Below are positions 19,753 to 28,106 of a stretch of DNA of 43,111 nucleotides, piece after piece; the stretch's first letter is position 1, and every line of letters begins with the position of its first letter. The notes beneath the pieces were generated by a model, which ran no database searches, was not told where the DNA came from, and saw only the letters and a list, made by a program, of their open reading frames with translations. The position numbers were made by a program, and so were the translations under genes. This DNA is from JBCCZC01 sp039188505 (GTDB taxonomy: Bacteria; Pseudomonadota; Gammaproteobacteria; Xanthomonadales; SZUA-38): the NCBI GenBank assembly GCA_039188505.1, contig JBCCZC010000006.1, forward strand, positions 1 through 43,111. Direction: 5' to 3'.

Positions 19753-20577
19753 ATGTTCATCGACGCGCTACGCGCCGCCTGGGCGCAGAACAACTCGCTG
19801 GTCTGCGTTGGCCTGGATCCGGCGCCGGAGCGCTTTCCAGGGCGGCTCAGGGGGCGCCCTGATGCGATCTTCGAGTTCAATCGGGCGATCATCGACGCGA
19901 CCGGGGACCTCGTCTGCGCGTTCAAGCCGCAGATCGCCTACTACGCCGCCCACGGCGCCGAGGCGCAGCTTGCCGCGACCATTGATTACATCCACGAGCG
20001 TTTCCCGGGCGTTCCCGTGATCCTCGACGCGAAGCGCGGCGATATCGGCAGCACGGCCGCGCAGTATGCCGCCGAGGCGTTCGATCGCTTCGGCGCCGAC
20101 GCGGTGACGATCAATCCGTACATGGGCCGCGACTCCGCGGCGCCGTTCCTCGGGCGCCCGGACCGGGGCGTCGTGATTCTCTGCCGGACCTCGAATGCCG
20201 GGGCGGCCGACTTCCAGGACCTGCTGATCGACGGTCGTCCGCTCTTCGAGCACGTCGCCGAGGCCATCGCGCGGGATTGGAACGATCACGGCAATTGCAT
20301 GCTCGTGCTGGGCGCGACCTGGCCGGAGCAGCTCGGTCGGGTGCGGTCGCTGGTCGGCGACATGCCGTTTCTGGTACCCGGTGTGGGCAGCCAGGGCGGC
20401 GATGCGCAGGCCGTCGTTACCCAGGGCCAGACCCACGACGGGACGGGGCTGGTCGTGAACTCCTCGCGTGGCGTGCTCTACGCGGATGATGGCCCCGATT
20501 TTGCCGAGGCGGCGCGGGGCGTCGTTGCCGACCTCCGGGAAACCCTCAACCGCTGGCGGCGCTCGCCCGGGAGCTGA
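19753..20577 (+). CDS. pyrF: Orotidine 5'-phosphate decarboxylase, type 2
   Basis: Catalyses the last step of UMP synthesis, decarboxylation of OMP. The 274-residue product is of the longer 'type 2' group. It opens with SLVCVGLDPAPERFP, has the KPQIAYYAAHGAEA segment, the catalytic lysine/aspartate motif ILDAKRGDIGSTAAQYA, and ends with the phosphate-binding LVPGVGSQGGD and VVNSSRGVLYA. GGGTGAGGA lies just before the ATG. It stands 54 bases upstream of the phosphate transporter gene with no evident terminator between them. Confidence 0.96.
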   Translation: MFIDALRAAWAQNNSLVCVGLDPAPERFPGRLRGRPDAIFEFNRAIIDATGDLVCAFKPQIAYYAAHGAEAQLAATIDYIHERFPGVPVILDAKRGDIGSTAAQYAAEAFDRFGADAVTINPYMGRDSAAPFLGRPDRGVVILCRTSNAGAADFQDLLIDGRPLFEHVAEAIARDWNDHGNCMLVLGATWPEQLGRVRSLVGDMPFLVPGVGSQGGDAQAVVTQGQTHDGTGLVVNSSRGVLYADDGPDFAEAARGVVADLRETLNRWRRSPGS

Positions 20578-20631
20578 TCCGGGTCATACGGCCGCAACAA
20601 CCCTGCCGCACCATCACGCGCGGGCACTCGC

Positions 20632-22831
20632 GTGGGATTCCTGGTGGCGGAGTTTTACCTCGTTGCAGTCGTGCTGCTGTTCGTGCTGGCGCTTGTCGAT
20701 CTGAGCGTCGGCGTGAGCAACGACGCGGTCAACTTCCTGAACTCCGCCATTGGCAGCAAGGTCGCCTCCCGGCGAACCATCATGATCGTCGCCAGCTGCG
20801 GCATCCTCGCCGGCGCCCTGTTCTCATCCGGCATGATGGAGGTGGCCCGCAAGGGTATCTTCAATCCCGAGCTATTCACCTTTTGTCATGATCATCTTCC
20901 TCGCGGTGATGCTCGCCGACGTCATCCTCCTCGACCTGTTCAACACCTTCGGCATGCCGACGTCGACGACCGTTTCGATCGTCTTCGAGTTGCTTGGCGC
21001 CGCCGTTGTCGTGGCCCTGCTCATCGTCATGCGGGATCCGGATGCCACTTCGATCGCGCCGTTCATCAATAGCGCTAGCGCGCTGGCCATCGTCACGGGA
21101 ATCGTGCTTTCGGTCGGCGTGGCCTTCACGGTCGGCGCCGTCGTCCAGTTCGTCTCGCGGATCCTCTTCGGCTTCAACGGCAGCTACGGTGCCGCCCTGC
21201 TGCTCGGGTGGTCGGCGATCGCGCTTGCGGCGATCAGCTTCTTCCTGTTCATCAAGGGGCTCGCCGGGGCCGCCTTCGTACCCGAGAACATGGTGGCCTT
21301 CATGCGTAACCATGTTGCCGCGACGCTGGGGATTCTCAGTGTGTCGTGGCTAATCGTCGTGGCCGTCCTGCGCCGGCTCGGCTTCGAGCCGCTGAAACTC
21401 GTGGTGCTGGCGGGTACCTTCGCGCTGGCCATGGCGTTTGCGAGCAACGACCTGGTGAACTTCATCGGCGTGCCGCTCGCGGGCCTGGCGTCGTGGCAGG
21501 CCTGGCAAGGCACGAACGTGGCGCCCGACGCGCTCACCATGGAGTTCCTCGCGACCCCGGTTCGCGGTCAGACGCACTATCTCGTGGTTGCGGGTGTCGT
21601 CATGATCGTCACCCTCTGGCTATCGGCCAAGGCGCGTTCCGTGACCGAGACCGAGGTCAACCTCGGGCGCCAGGACGACGGCGCCGAGCGATTCACGCCG
21701 GGTCCGGTCTCGCAGGGCATCGTTCGCGCTGCTCTGGTGCTGTTCAAGACCGTGCCGAAGCTCGTCCCGGCCGGGATGTCGGAGCGCGTCGAGCGACAGT
21801 TCGTCCGCGACGACGATCCCTGGAAGGATGCGCCGGCCTTCGACCTGATCCGCGCATCGGTCAATCTCACCATCGCGGCCATCCTCATCGCCATTGCCAC
21901 GTCCCTGAAGCTGCCGCTTTCCACGACCTACGTGAGTTTCATGGTCGCCATGGGCACGTCGCTCGCCGACCGGGCCTGGGGGCGCGACAGCGCGGTCTAC
22001 CGGGTTTCGGGCGTGCTCAGCGTGATCGGAGGCTGGTTCGCGACCGCCGTCATCGCCTTCACCGCGGCCGGCCTGTTCGCCCTGATCATCGCCAGCTTCG
22101 GCACCGTGGGCGCCATCCTGCTCGCCCTGCTGGCGGTCGCTGCCCTCGTCCACAGCCGTGGTGTACACAAGCGGCGGGCGGAGGCCGCCGGTCAGCTTTC
22201 CCTGGCGGGGCTCTCGGAGGGGGCGGCCATCGAGCGGGTGCGTGAACGCATGGCGGCGCAGATCGTGCGCCTGAATGATTGCCTCGCAGCCTCGCTCATG
22301 ACCATCGGCGGACACGACCGGGCGGCGCTGAAGGCCTCGAAGCGGCACATCAACGCCCTGCGACTCGCGACGGCCGGCGTCGAGCAGCGTCTGGTTGGCG
22401 AAATCAAGCGGGCGCGGTTGACCGATGCTCGCGTCGCCGCGCACATGCTCCGGCTGCTCGACGCGGAGCGAGCGTTGCTCCACTCGGCGCGCTCGATCCA
22501 CTCCGCGGTCAAGCAGTTCATCCGCAACGAGCACTGCGAGATCGCACGGGGCACGGCCCGGGCGCTGGCAGCGACGGCGGAAGTCATGGGCCTGGCGCTA
22601 GCGTCCGTACATCGGGTCGCCGCTGGTGAAGCCGCGGCAGCCGATTCATCGCTGGAGGACGCGGCGAGGTGCGTCGAGAGGCTGTTGCACGTGCAGCTCG
22701 CCGATCTGCAGTCCCGCGACCGGTCGCCGCGGAACATGGCCCTGCAGCTCGACGTCTCGCTCGGCTGCCGGGATGTCGTGGCAGCCCTCGGGGTGCTCGA
22801 ACGCGAACTGTCGAGCCGGCCGGCGTCCTGA
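20632..22831 (+). CDS. PiT-family inorganic phosphate transporter, interrupted by an apparent frameshift
   Basis: Phosphate permease with many membrane segments. The N-terminal 84 codons start at GTG 20632 (VGVSNDAVNFLNSAIGSK is the PiT signature) and read through to ELFTF at 20883. The remaining 648 residues continue in the +1 frame from GTC at 20885 (MIIFLAVMLADVILLD, FNTFGMPTSTTVSIVFELLG), holding the second signature AFASNDLVNFIGVPLAG and a cytoplasmic helical C terminus (about 200 residues, RMAAQIVRLNDCLAASLMTI) that may resemble PhoU. Skipping one T in TTTT at 20881-20884 restores a product of about 732 residues. Homologues as I recall them have about two more residues at the junction, so a 5-base deletion is also possible. 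Functional state is uncertain. Confidence 0.85.
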
Positions 22832-22848
22832 AGGGCGCCGGCGGGGCA

Positions 22849-23259
22849 TCAGGGCATCTGGATCCCGCCGCCGCCAGGCATGCCACCACCGGGCATACCG
22901 CCGCCGGGCATACCACCGCCGCCGGCGCCAGGGACGACGATCGAGGACGCCGCCTGCCGGCGCATCTCCTGCAGCTCCTGCATGGTCTCCTCGAGGGCCT
23001 TCTGGGCGGCCGGGCCGTAGCCGTCGACGGCCTCGGCGAGCGTGGTTGCCTGGATCTCGAAGCTGATCGGCAGGCTACCGGCCGGCGTCATCAGCGAAGC
23101 GGAGCCCACGAAGAGGGTCGGTCGCGCCGCGTCGGTGTCGCCGTCAGCGTTGACGGGCGTCATGCGCCGGATCGTGCCGATCCGGTTGTCCGTGAAGACA
23201 TCCTCCCGGTAGAGCTGGGAGCCGTCCATCGTGATTTCCTGCTGCGTGTCCTGCGCCAT
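22849..23259 (-). CDS. Small protein with C-terminal GGGMP repeats
   Basis: A 136-residue protein without signal peptide or membrane helix. The N-terminal half is beta-rich and polar (DGSQLYREDVFTDNRIGTIR, RPTLFVGSASLMTPAG, LPISFEIQATTLAEAVDGY). A short helix follows (AAQKALEETMQELQEMRRQA). The last 27 residues are a Gly/Met/Pro tail made of tandem GGGMP units that ends GGGGIQMP. I recall similar conserved hypothetical proteins in other Gammaproteobacteria but no function. It is convergent with the phosphate transporter and stands alone. The tail could be a flexible binding or assembly segment. Confidence 0.75.
   Translation of the reverse strand: MAQDTQQEITMDGSQLYREDVFTDNRIGTIRRMTPVNADGDTDAARPTLFVGSASLMTPAGSLPISFEIQATTLAEAVDGYGPAAQKALEETMQELQEMRRQAASSIVVPGAGGGGMPGGGMPGGGMPGGGGIQMP
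22874..22918. repeat. Three 15-bp tandem repeats in the GGGMP-tail coding region
   Basis: Three adjacent 15-base units of the form CCgGGCATaCCaCCg (22874-22888, 22889-22903, 22904-22918) encode GGGMP on the minus strand. The units differ at a few positions, mostly silent, so the array could expand or contract by slippage without a frameshift. Confidence 0.85.
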
Positions 23260-23404
23260 GGGCTGAATACCTCGATTGTTCCGCAGTGAAATGGGGTCGA
23301 TCGGTGTGAATCAAACCCTGGTGCATGCGCGCGGCGCCTGTATCCATCAGATCGCGCCGGCGACGCCCGGGAAACCGGTGCCGGACTCGGGCTACACTCC
23401 GAGC

Positions 23405-24169
23405 ATGAACAGACCGCTTGCCTGGTCCTCCCGCCGCGGGGACGTCGCCGAGATCGTGCTGGATCGACCGGAGCGCCACAACTCGCTGGTGCCGGCCTTG
23501 CTCGACGACCTCCACGGCGCCATCGAGACGGTGGCCGCCGACGATGGTGCGGCCGCGGTCGTGCTGCGCGGCAACGGTCGCTCCTTCTCGACCGGCGGCG
23601 ACGTGCGCGGGTTCTACGAAGCCGAGGACGTGGGCGCCTACGCCGACGGGCTGGTCGCGAAGCTCAACGAATGCGTTCTCGGTCTCTACCGTATGCATTG
23701 CCCGATCGTCTGCCTCGTGCAGGGCCTGGTGACGGGGGGCTCCATGGGCCTCGTGCTCGCGAGCGACGTGGTGCTGCTCGACGAGGCCGCGTCGTTCACG
23801 CCCTGGTACGGCCCGGTCGGCTTTTCTCCGGACGGCGGTTGGACCGCGCTCGCTCCGGCGGTGATCGGGCGCGGGCGCACGGCCCAGCTCCTGTTCAGCA
23901 ACCGGACGCTGACGGCGCGCGAGGCGCTCGACTGGGGTATCGCCGATCGCGTCGTGCCCCTCGACGTCCTGGCCGAGGTCGGTCGGGTGACGGCGGAGCG
24001 CATCGCGCGGATGCGGCCCGGCGCCCTGCGGTCGGCGCGGTCGCTGCTGCATGCGGACGCCGAGACCGTGGCGGCGAAGCTGGACGCGGAGCGCGCTGCG
24101 TTCGTCACGCAGATCCAATCACCCGAGGCCCGCGAGGGCATGCGGGCCTTTCTGGAGGGTTCCCGATGA
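23405..24169 (+). CDS. Enoyl-CoA hydratase/isomerase family protein
   Basis: A 254-residue crotonase-fold protein. The oxyanion-hole segments are VVLRGNGRSFSTGGDVRGFYEA and VTGGSMGLVLASDVVLLDE. The glutamate expected just after the second glycine motif in true hydratases is not obvious here (ASFTPWYGPVGFSPDGG instead), which favours an isomerase, dehalogenase-like or hydrolase-like member over a plain beta-oxidation hydratase. The start at 23405 fits the family N terminus; an open upstream extension does not. It overlaps the secreted esterase gene by four bases (ATGA), a tight coupling that puts a CoA enzyme with a polyester depolymerase. Confidence 0.88.
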   Translation: MNRPLAWSSRRGDVAEIVLDRPERHNSLVPALLDDLHGAIETVAADDGAAAVVLRGNGRSFSTGGDVRGFYEAEDVGAYADGLVAKLNECVLGLYRMHCPIVCLVQGLVTGGSMGLVLASDVVLLDEAASFTPWYGPVGFSPDGGWTALAPAVIGRGRTAQLLFSNRTLTAREALDWGIADRVVPLDVLAEVGRVTAERIARMRPGALRSARSLLHADAETVAAKLDAERAAFVTQIQSPEAREGMRAFLEGSR

Positions 24170-25146
24170 AGGCGTTCGGACTGTTCGTACTGCTGGGGCT
24201 CGCCACCGGCGCGGTCGCCGAGGAACGGCCCTTCGCGGGCGGCCTGACCGAGACCCTCGCGGCGGACGGCCTCACCGTCTCGGGGATCTCGAGCGGCGGC
24301 TATTTCGCCCAGCAGCTACACCTCGCATTCGCGGATCGCGTCGACGGTGTGGGCGTGATCGCCGCCGGCCCATGGGGCTGCGCGCGCGGGAACGTCATGA
24401 TCGCCCTCGGCGCCTGCATGGGTGGCGAAGCGCCGCCAGCGCTGGAACCGCTGCAGGCGGATCTTGCGGCCGCGGTCGCGGCGGGTGGCATCGCGCCCGC
24501 GGCGGCTCGCGAGGGCGATCGGGCCTGGTTCTTCCACGGCACCGAAGACGGGACGGTCTCCACCGCCGTCGCCGGCGCCGGTCCGACCTTCTACGCCGCG
24601 CTGCTCGGCGATGACGCGGTGGTGACCGTCGACGACATCGGTGCGACCCACACCTTCCCGACGCTTGCGAACGGGTCCGCGTGCGCGGTTGCGGAGGCGC
24701 CGTTCGTGGCGGCCTGCGACTACGACGCCGTTGGCGCGATGCTCGGGCATCTGCTGGGCGACCTCGAGCCCCGGGCCGCCGACCACGCGCCGACCTTCGA
24801 AACGCTGACCGTGCCCGATGCAGCGTCGTCCTCGCTCCTCGATACCGCGTATGTCTTCGTGCCTGAGGCGTGCCGCCGGGACGGCGCGAGCTGCCGGACC
24901 CATGTGGTCTTCCACGGCTGTGCGATGTCCAGCGGCGCAGTCGGCACCGGCTTCATCGAGCAGGCCGGCTACGTGGAATGGGCAGCGGCGAATGGTCTCG
25001 TGGTGCTGTTTCCCCAGGTCCTCGCTTCGGGCGTAAATCCCTATGGGTGTTGGGACTGGTGGGGCTATGGTGGTGCCGACTATCAGCTCCGCACCGGTAC
25101 ACAGCTCACCGCGGTGATGGCGCTCGTCGACAGCTTACGGGATTGA
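24166..25146 (+). CDS. Secreted PHB-depolymerase-type esterase, circularly permuted form
   Basis: A 326-residue secreted protein with signal peptide MKAFGLFVLLGLATGAVA. The lipase box GISSG lies at residues 40-44 (nucleophile S42), very early, as in the single-domain, circularly permuted PHB depolymerase of Penicillium funiculosum (catalytic Ser39, Asp121, His155 as I recall). Candidate partners here are D128 in HGTEDGTV and H162 in GATHTFPT; spacings are 86 and 34 versus 82 and 34. The C-terminal VVFHGC and NPYGCWDWWGYGG elements are also family marks. It would cleave poly(3-hydroxybutyrate) or a similar short-chain polyester outside the cell. Coupled by four bases to the crotonase-family gene; its end overlaps the opposing MaoC gene by 12 bases. 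Confidence 0.85.
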   Translation: MKAFGLFVLLGLATGAVAEERPFAGGLTETLAADGLTVSGISSGGYFAQQLHLAFADRVDGVGVIAAGPWGCARGNVMIALGACMGGEAPPALEPLQADLAAAVAAGGIAPAAAREGDRAWFFHGTEDGTVSTAVAGAGPTFYAALLGDDAVVTVDDIGATHTFPTLANGSACAVAEAPFVAACDYDAVGAMLGHLLGDLEPRAADHAPTFETLTVPDAASSSLLDTAYVFVPEACRRDGASCRTHVVFHGCAMSSGAVGTGFIEQAGYVEWAAANGLVVLFPQVLASGVNPYGCWDWWGYGGADYQLRTGTQLTAVMALVDSLRD

Positions 25147-25515
25147 CCTTCCGTCTCGCGGACCTTCGACGTCGCGCACGTACACCAGCGCCCGCCCGGA
25201 CGCGACGAGCGTGCCCGCCTCGTCGTGGCAGGTCGTCTCCAGGTCGACCAGGTGTTTCTCCGGCCGGAGCTCCGTCACCGTCACCGTCGCCGTGAGCGTC
25301 GCGCCGATCGGCACCGGCTTGTGCTGACGGGTCTCCTGCTTGAGATACATGGTGCCTAGGCCGGGCAGGCGGATCCCGAGTAGCTGCGACCAGAGTGCCC
25401 CGATGAGGGGCTCGGGCACCGTGCCTGCGGCGGCTGCACCGCCGAGGGCCACATAGCTTGCCAGGTCTGCCTCGGTGAAGGACCGCGTCACGCTGGTGGT
25501 GTCGCCGACCTTCAT
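25135..25515 (-). CDS. MaoC-like hot-dog protein lacking the hydratase catalytic motif
   Basis: A 126-residue hot-dog-fold protein. FTEADLASYVALGG aligns with the start of (R)-specific enoyl-CoA hydratases, and LPGLGTMYLKQETRQHKPVPIG with their central strand. The stretch between, where active enzymes carry the D-x-N-P-x-H catalytic Asp/His, is shortened to AAAAGTVPEPLIGALWSQLL, so neither residue is present. It may be a non-catalytic partner of the next MaoC protein, a CoA-thioester-binding subunit, or a thioesterase-like enzyme. It overlaps the upstream MaoC gene by four bases and is last in the TetR operon. Confidence 0.85.
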   Translation of the reverse strand: MKVGDTTSVTRSFTEADLASYVALGGAAAAGTVPEPLIGALWSQLLGIRLPGLGTMYLKQETRQHKPVPIGATLTATVTVTELRPEKHLVDLETTCHDEAGTLVASGRALVYVRDVEGPRDGRSIP

Positions 25516-25910
25516 GGGCTTGCCTCCGGCGCGGTCAGGCGCGTTTCGCCCGAGCAGGTGATGACCCCGTCGGCAATCCGGACGACCTCGAGTGCGACGA
25601 CCATGCCGTCACCCGTGTCGTCGGTGACGGTCGCGGTGAAGCGCATGGGCTCGTTGGCGTAGGTCGGCGCCGTGAACTTGAGCGCCTGTTCGACCTGGCC
25701 GCAGCCGGGCAGCAGACGATCGCAGAGGCCCCGGAGGACCGTGTAGAGGAGCACGCCGTGGGAGACGGTCCGGCCGAAGCGGGTGCTGGCCGAGAACGCG
25801 TGATCCACGTGGATCGGATTGTCGTCGCCGCTGAGGTCGGCGAACGCATCGAAGTCGTCCTGGACAAAGGTCCGATCCAGCTCGACGCGGGTGGGTCTGG
25901 ACAGGGGCAT
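25512..25910 (-). CDS. MaoC-family (R)-specific enoyl-CoA hydratase
   Basis: A 132-residue hot-dog-fold protein with the full hydratase-2 motif: FADLSGDDNPIHVDHAFSAS carries the catalytic Asp and His, followed by FGRTVSHGVLLYTVL. Such enzymes hydrate trans-2-enoyl-CoA to (R)-3-hydroxyacyl-CoA or run the reverse, linking beta-oxidation with hydroxyalkanoate metabolism. The ATG at 25910 is two bases from the acyl-CoA synthetase stop; the longer open frame inside that gene is not needed. The stop overlaps the next MaoC-like gene by four bases, suggesting the two products are made together. Confidence 0.9.
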   Translation of the reverse strand: MPLSRPTRVELDRTFVQDDFDAFADLSGDDNPIHVDHAFSASTRFGRTVSHGVLLYTVLRGLCDRLLPGCGQVEQALKFTAPTYANEPMRFTATVTDDTGDGMVVALEVVRIADGVITCSGETRLTAPEASP

Positions 25911-25912
25911 CG

Positions 25913-27409
25913 TCAGTTTTCCAGGAGGTGTTTCTGGATCTTGCCCGCGGCCGTGCGCGGAAACGCTTCGACGGTCACGAACGACTTGGGCACCTTGTAC
26001 GGCGCGAGGCGCTCCCGGCACCAGCCGGCCAGCGCGGCGGCATCGGGCAGCGTGTGCCCGGGGCGCGCGAGGAGGTGGGCCTGCCCGACCTCGCCCCAGC
26101 GGTCGTCGGCAACGCCCACGACCGCGGCTTCGAGCACATCGGGATGACCGGCGAGCACGTTCTCGACCTCGGCCGGGTAGACGTTCTCGCCGCCGGAGAT
26201 GTACATGTCCTTGAGGCGCCCGACGATGTAGTAGTAGCCATCCTCGTCCTGCCGACCGAGATCGCCGCTGCGCAGCCAGCCGTCGACGAGCGCCGCCCCC
26301 GTGGCGTCAGGCCGGTTGTAATAGCCGGGGGTGATGCCCGGGCCGCTCAACCAGAGCTCGCCCGCTTCGCCCCGGCGGACGTCGCGGCCGTCCGGTCCCA
26401 CCAGGCGCACGGACGCCAGCACCTGCGGCTTGCCGACCGAGCCGATCTTGTTCTCCACCGCGGCGGCATCCATGAGAAAAACCGTCGGCCCGGTCTCGGT
26501 CATGCCCATGCCGTTCATCACCCGGGCGCCGCGGCGGCCGAACTGGTCGATGAGGACGTCCGGCAGCGGCGCGCCGCCGCAGCCCCAGGAGCGGACGCGT
26601 CCCAGCGCCAGCATCTCGAAGCGCGGATGGAGGCTGATCTGCTGGTAGCAGGCCGGGACGCCGAAGAACGTGTCGATGGCCGCCGCCTCGATCAGTGCGA
26701 CGATCTGGTCGGCGTCGAAGCCGGGCAGGATGAGGACGCGTCCGCCGTCGATCAGCACGGGCAGGGTGGTAAGGTTGATGCCCGCGGTGTGGAACAGCGG
26801 CAGGAAGTTGACCGTCGTGTCGTGGGGGCGCAGGTCCATCGCGCCCGAGATGTTCACGTAGTTCGCGAGCGACATGCCGACGGTCTGGATGACCGCCTTC
26901 GGCAAGCCCGTGGTGCCCGAGGTATAGAGCAGGTACCAGCAGTCGCCGGCTTCCCAGGGGCCGCGTCCGGGGTGGCGTTCGGCGGCATCGCGCCGCGCCC
27001 CGTAGCCGGCGACACCCGGATCGTCGAGATTGATCACGAGCTCATCGGCAACGATGGTCTCCGCCGTGACGAGATCCTCGGCGCCCGTCAGCACGAGGAC
27101 CGGGCGCGAATCGTCGAGGAGCGGGCGCAGCTCGACGGCCGGCATGCGCCAATTCAGCGGCACGAGGATGGCGCCCAGTCTGCCCACCGCAAAGAGCAGC
27201 TCGAAGAACTCGATCCGGTTGCGGCAGAGGATGGCGACGCGGTCTCCCGCCCCGACGCCCAGCGTCGCGAGCAGGCCCGCGGCCCGGCCAGCGCGCTCAT
27301 CGAGCTCGCCGTAGGTGACGGCGCGATCCGTGAGTACCTCGCGCATCGCCTCGCGGTCGGGGGCAAGGCGGGCGCGCTGCTCCAGGTAATCGAAGATGGG
27401 GAAGGTCAC
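25913..27409 (-). CDS. Acyl-CoA synthetase (AMP-forming)
   Basis: Activates a carboxylic acid to its CoA thioester through an acyl-adenylate. The 498-residue product has the P-loop-like LLYTSGTTGLPKAV at about residue 170, MNGMGMTETGPTVF, the hinge segment DGWLRSGDLGRQDEDGYYYIVGR, YISGGENVYPAEVENVL, and the catalytic lysine in PRTAAGKIQKHLL near the end. Substrate is not readable, but the length and motifs fit medium/long-chain or related acid ligases rather than acetyl-CoA synthetase. It is the second gene of the TetR operon (four-base overlap) and feeds the MaoC-like pair. Confidence 0.93.
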   Translation of the reverse strand: MTFPIFDYLEQRARLAPDREAMREVLTDRAVTYGELDERAGRAAGLLATLGVGAGDRVAILCRNRIEFFELLFAVGRLGAILVPLNWRMPAVELRPLLDDSRPVLVLTGAEDLVTAETIVADELVINLDDPGVAGYGARRDAAERHPGRGPWEAGDCWYLLYTSGTTGLPKAVIQTVGMSLANYVNISGAMDLRPHDTTVNFLPLFHTAGINLTTLPVLIDGGRVLILPGFDADQIVALIEAAAIDTFFGVPACYQQISLHPRFEMLALGRVRSWGCGGAPLPDVLIDQFGRRGARVMNGMGMTETGPTVFLMDAAAVENKIGSVGKPQVLASVRLVGPDGRDVRRGEAGELWLSGPGITPGYYNRPDATGAALVDGWLRSGDLGRQDEDGYYYIVGRLKDMYISGGENVYPAEVENVLAGHPDVLEAAVVGVADDRWGEVGQAHLLARPGHTLPDAAALAGWCRERLAPYKVPKSFVTVEAFPRTAAGKIQKHLLEN

Positions 27410-28023
27410 GCGTCGGGTTCCTGCCTGGCCATGCCGTGGGCGATAAGGTCCGCCACGGCGTCGGCGATACGCCCGGCCTCGACCGAGTCGTCCCAGTCAG
27501 CGAAACGCATGCCCAGGAAGACGTTCATGCCCAGCAGGGCCCAGGTCCGAATCTCCTGCTCGCCGGCCCGGATCTCGCCACGCTCGGCCGCCGCTTCCAG
27601 ATTCTGGACGTACCCGCTGGCAAAGGTCTGGTAGTAGTCGCGGTACGCGTCCTCGGCCACGAACTGCGCTTCGGACACGATGCGGTAGAGGTTCCGGTGC
27701 GCGCGGACGAATTCGATGAACGCGCGCACGCCCTCGCGCTCCGCACTGAGCCGATCGGGCGCCGAGGCGACCCGCTGTGCGATCGACGTTCGCGTCAGGT
27801 GGCCCATGTAGGACACCAGCGCGCGGAAGATCTCCTCCTTGCTGTCGAAGTAGACGTAGAAGGTCCCGAGCGCCACGCCGGCGCGCTGCGTGATCCCGCT
27901 GATCGCCGCCTCGTGGAAGCCCTTCTCGCCGAACTCGATCTCGGCGGCCTGGAGGAGCTTCTCGCGGGTCTTGCGGCCCCGCGCGGTCTTGGGTTGTTTG
28001 GCAGAACCTGAATCTTGATTCAT
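27406..28023 (-). CDS. TetR-family transcriptional regulator
   Basis: A 205-residue regulator. The helix-turn-helix lies at about residues 20-65 (LLQAAEIEFGEKGFHEAAIS, ITQRAGVALGTFYVYFDSKE, EIFRALVSYM), followed by an all-helical ligand domain (RAFIEFVRAHRNLYRIVSEA). TetR proteins usually repress neighbours and release DNA on binding a small ligand; an acyl-CoA or hydroxy acid would fit this operon. It overlaps the acyl-CoA synthetase gene by four bases and is divergent from the hydrolase-TonB receptor genes. A 17-bp imperfect palindrome spans its own start codon and the promoter for the divergent genes, a likely operator. Confidence 0.94.
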   Translation of the reverse strand: MNQDSGSAKQPKTARGRKTREKLLQAAEIEFGEKGFHEAAISGITQRAGVALGTFYVYFDSKEEIFRALVSYMGHLTRTSIAQRVASAPDRLSAEREGVRAFIEFVRAHRNLYRIVSEAQFVAEDAYRDYYQTFASGYVQNLEAAAERGEIRAGEQEIRTWALLGMNVFLGMRFADWDDSVEAGRIADAVADLIAHGMARQEPDA

Positions 28024-28043
28024 GTTTCACAAACTTGCATACT
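28015..28043 (+). promoter_or_regulatory. Sigma70-like promoter for the hydrolase-TonB receptor genes
   Basis: TTGATT (28015-28020) and CATACT (28038-28043) are separated by exactly 17 bases, the optimal sigma70 spacing, with four matches in each hexamer region. It lies about 65 bases before the hydrolase start and overlaps the first codons of the divergent tetR gene. The spacer is occupied by a palindrome annotated separately. Confidence 0.5.
28021..28037. promoter_or_regulatory. Candidate TetR operator, 17-bp imperfect palindrome
   Basis: CATGTTTcacAAACTTG has arms that pair at six of seven positions around a three-base centre; the core GTTTcacAAAC is perfect. It fills the spacer between the -35 and -10 hexamers of the plus-strand promoter and covers the tetR start codon on the minus strand, so a bound regulator could block both directions. 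Confidence 0.5.
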
Positions 28044-28106
28044 TGGGCCCGGATCGCAACGGGGGAACGCCCAGTGGACCGGGCAGAAGCCGGACCGCCA
28101 GAGCCC

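Noticed and set aside
20881..20890. Programmed +1 frameshifting in the phosphate transporter as a primary explanation
   Set aside because: PiT transporters are not known to use recoding, and no stimulatory stop codon or structure is visible. A deletion, insertion or sequence error is simpler.
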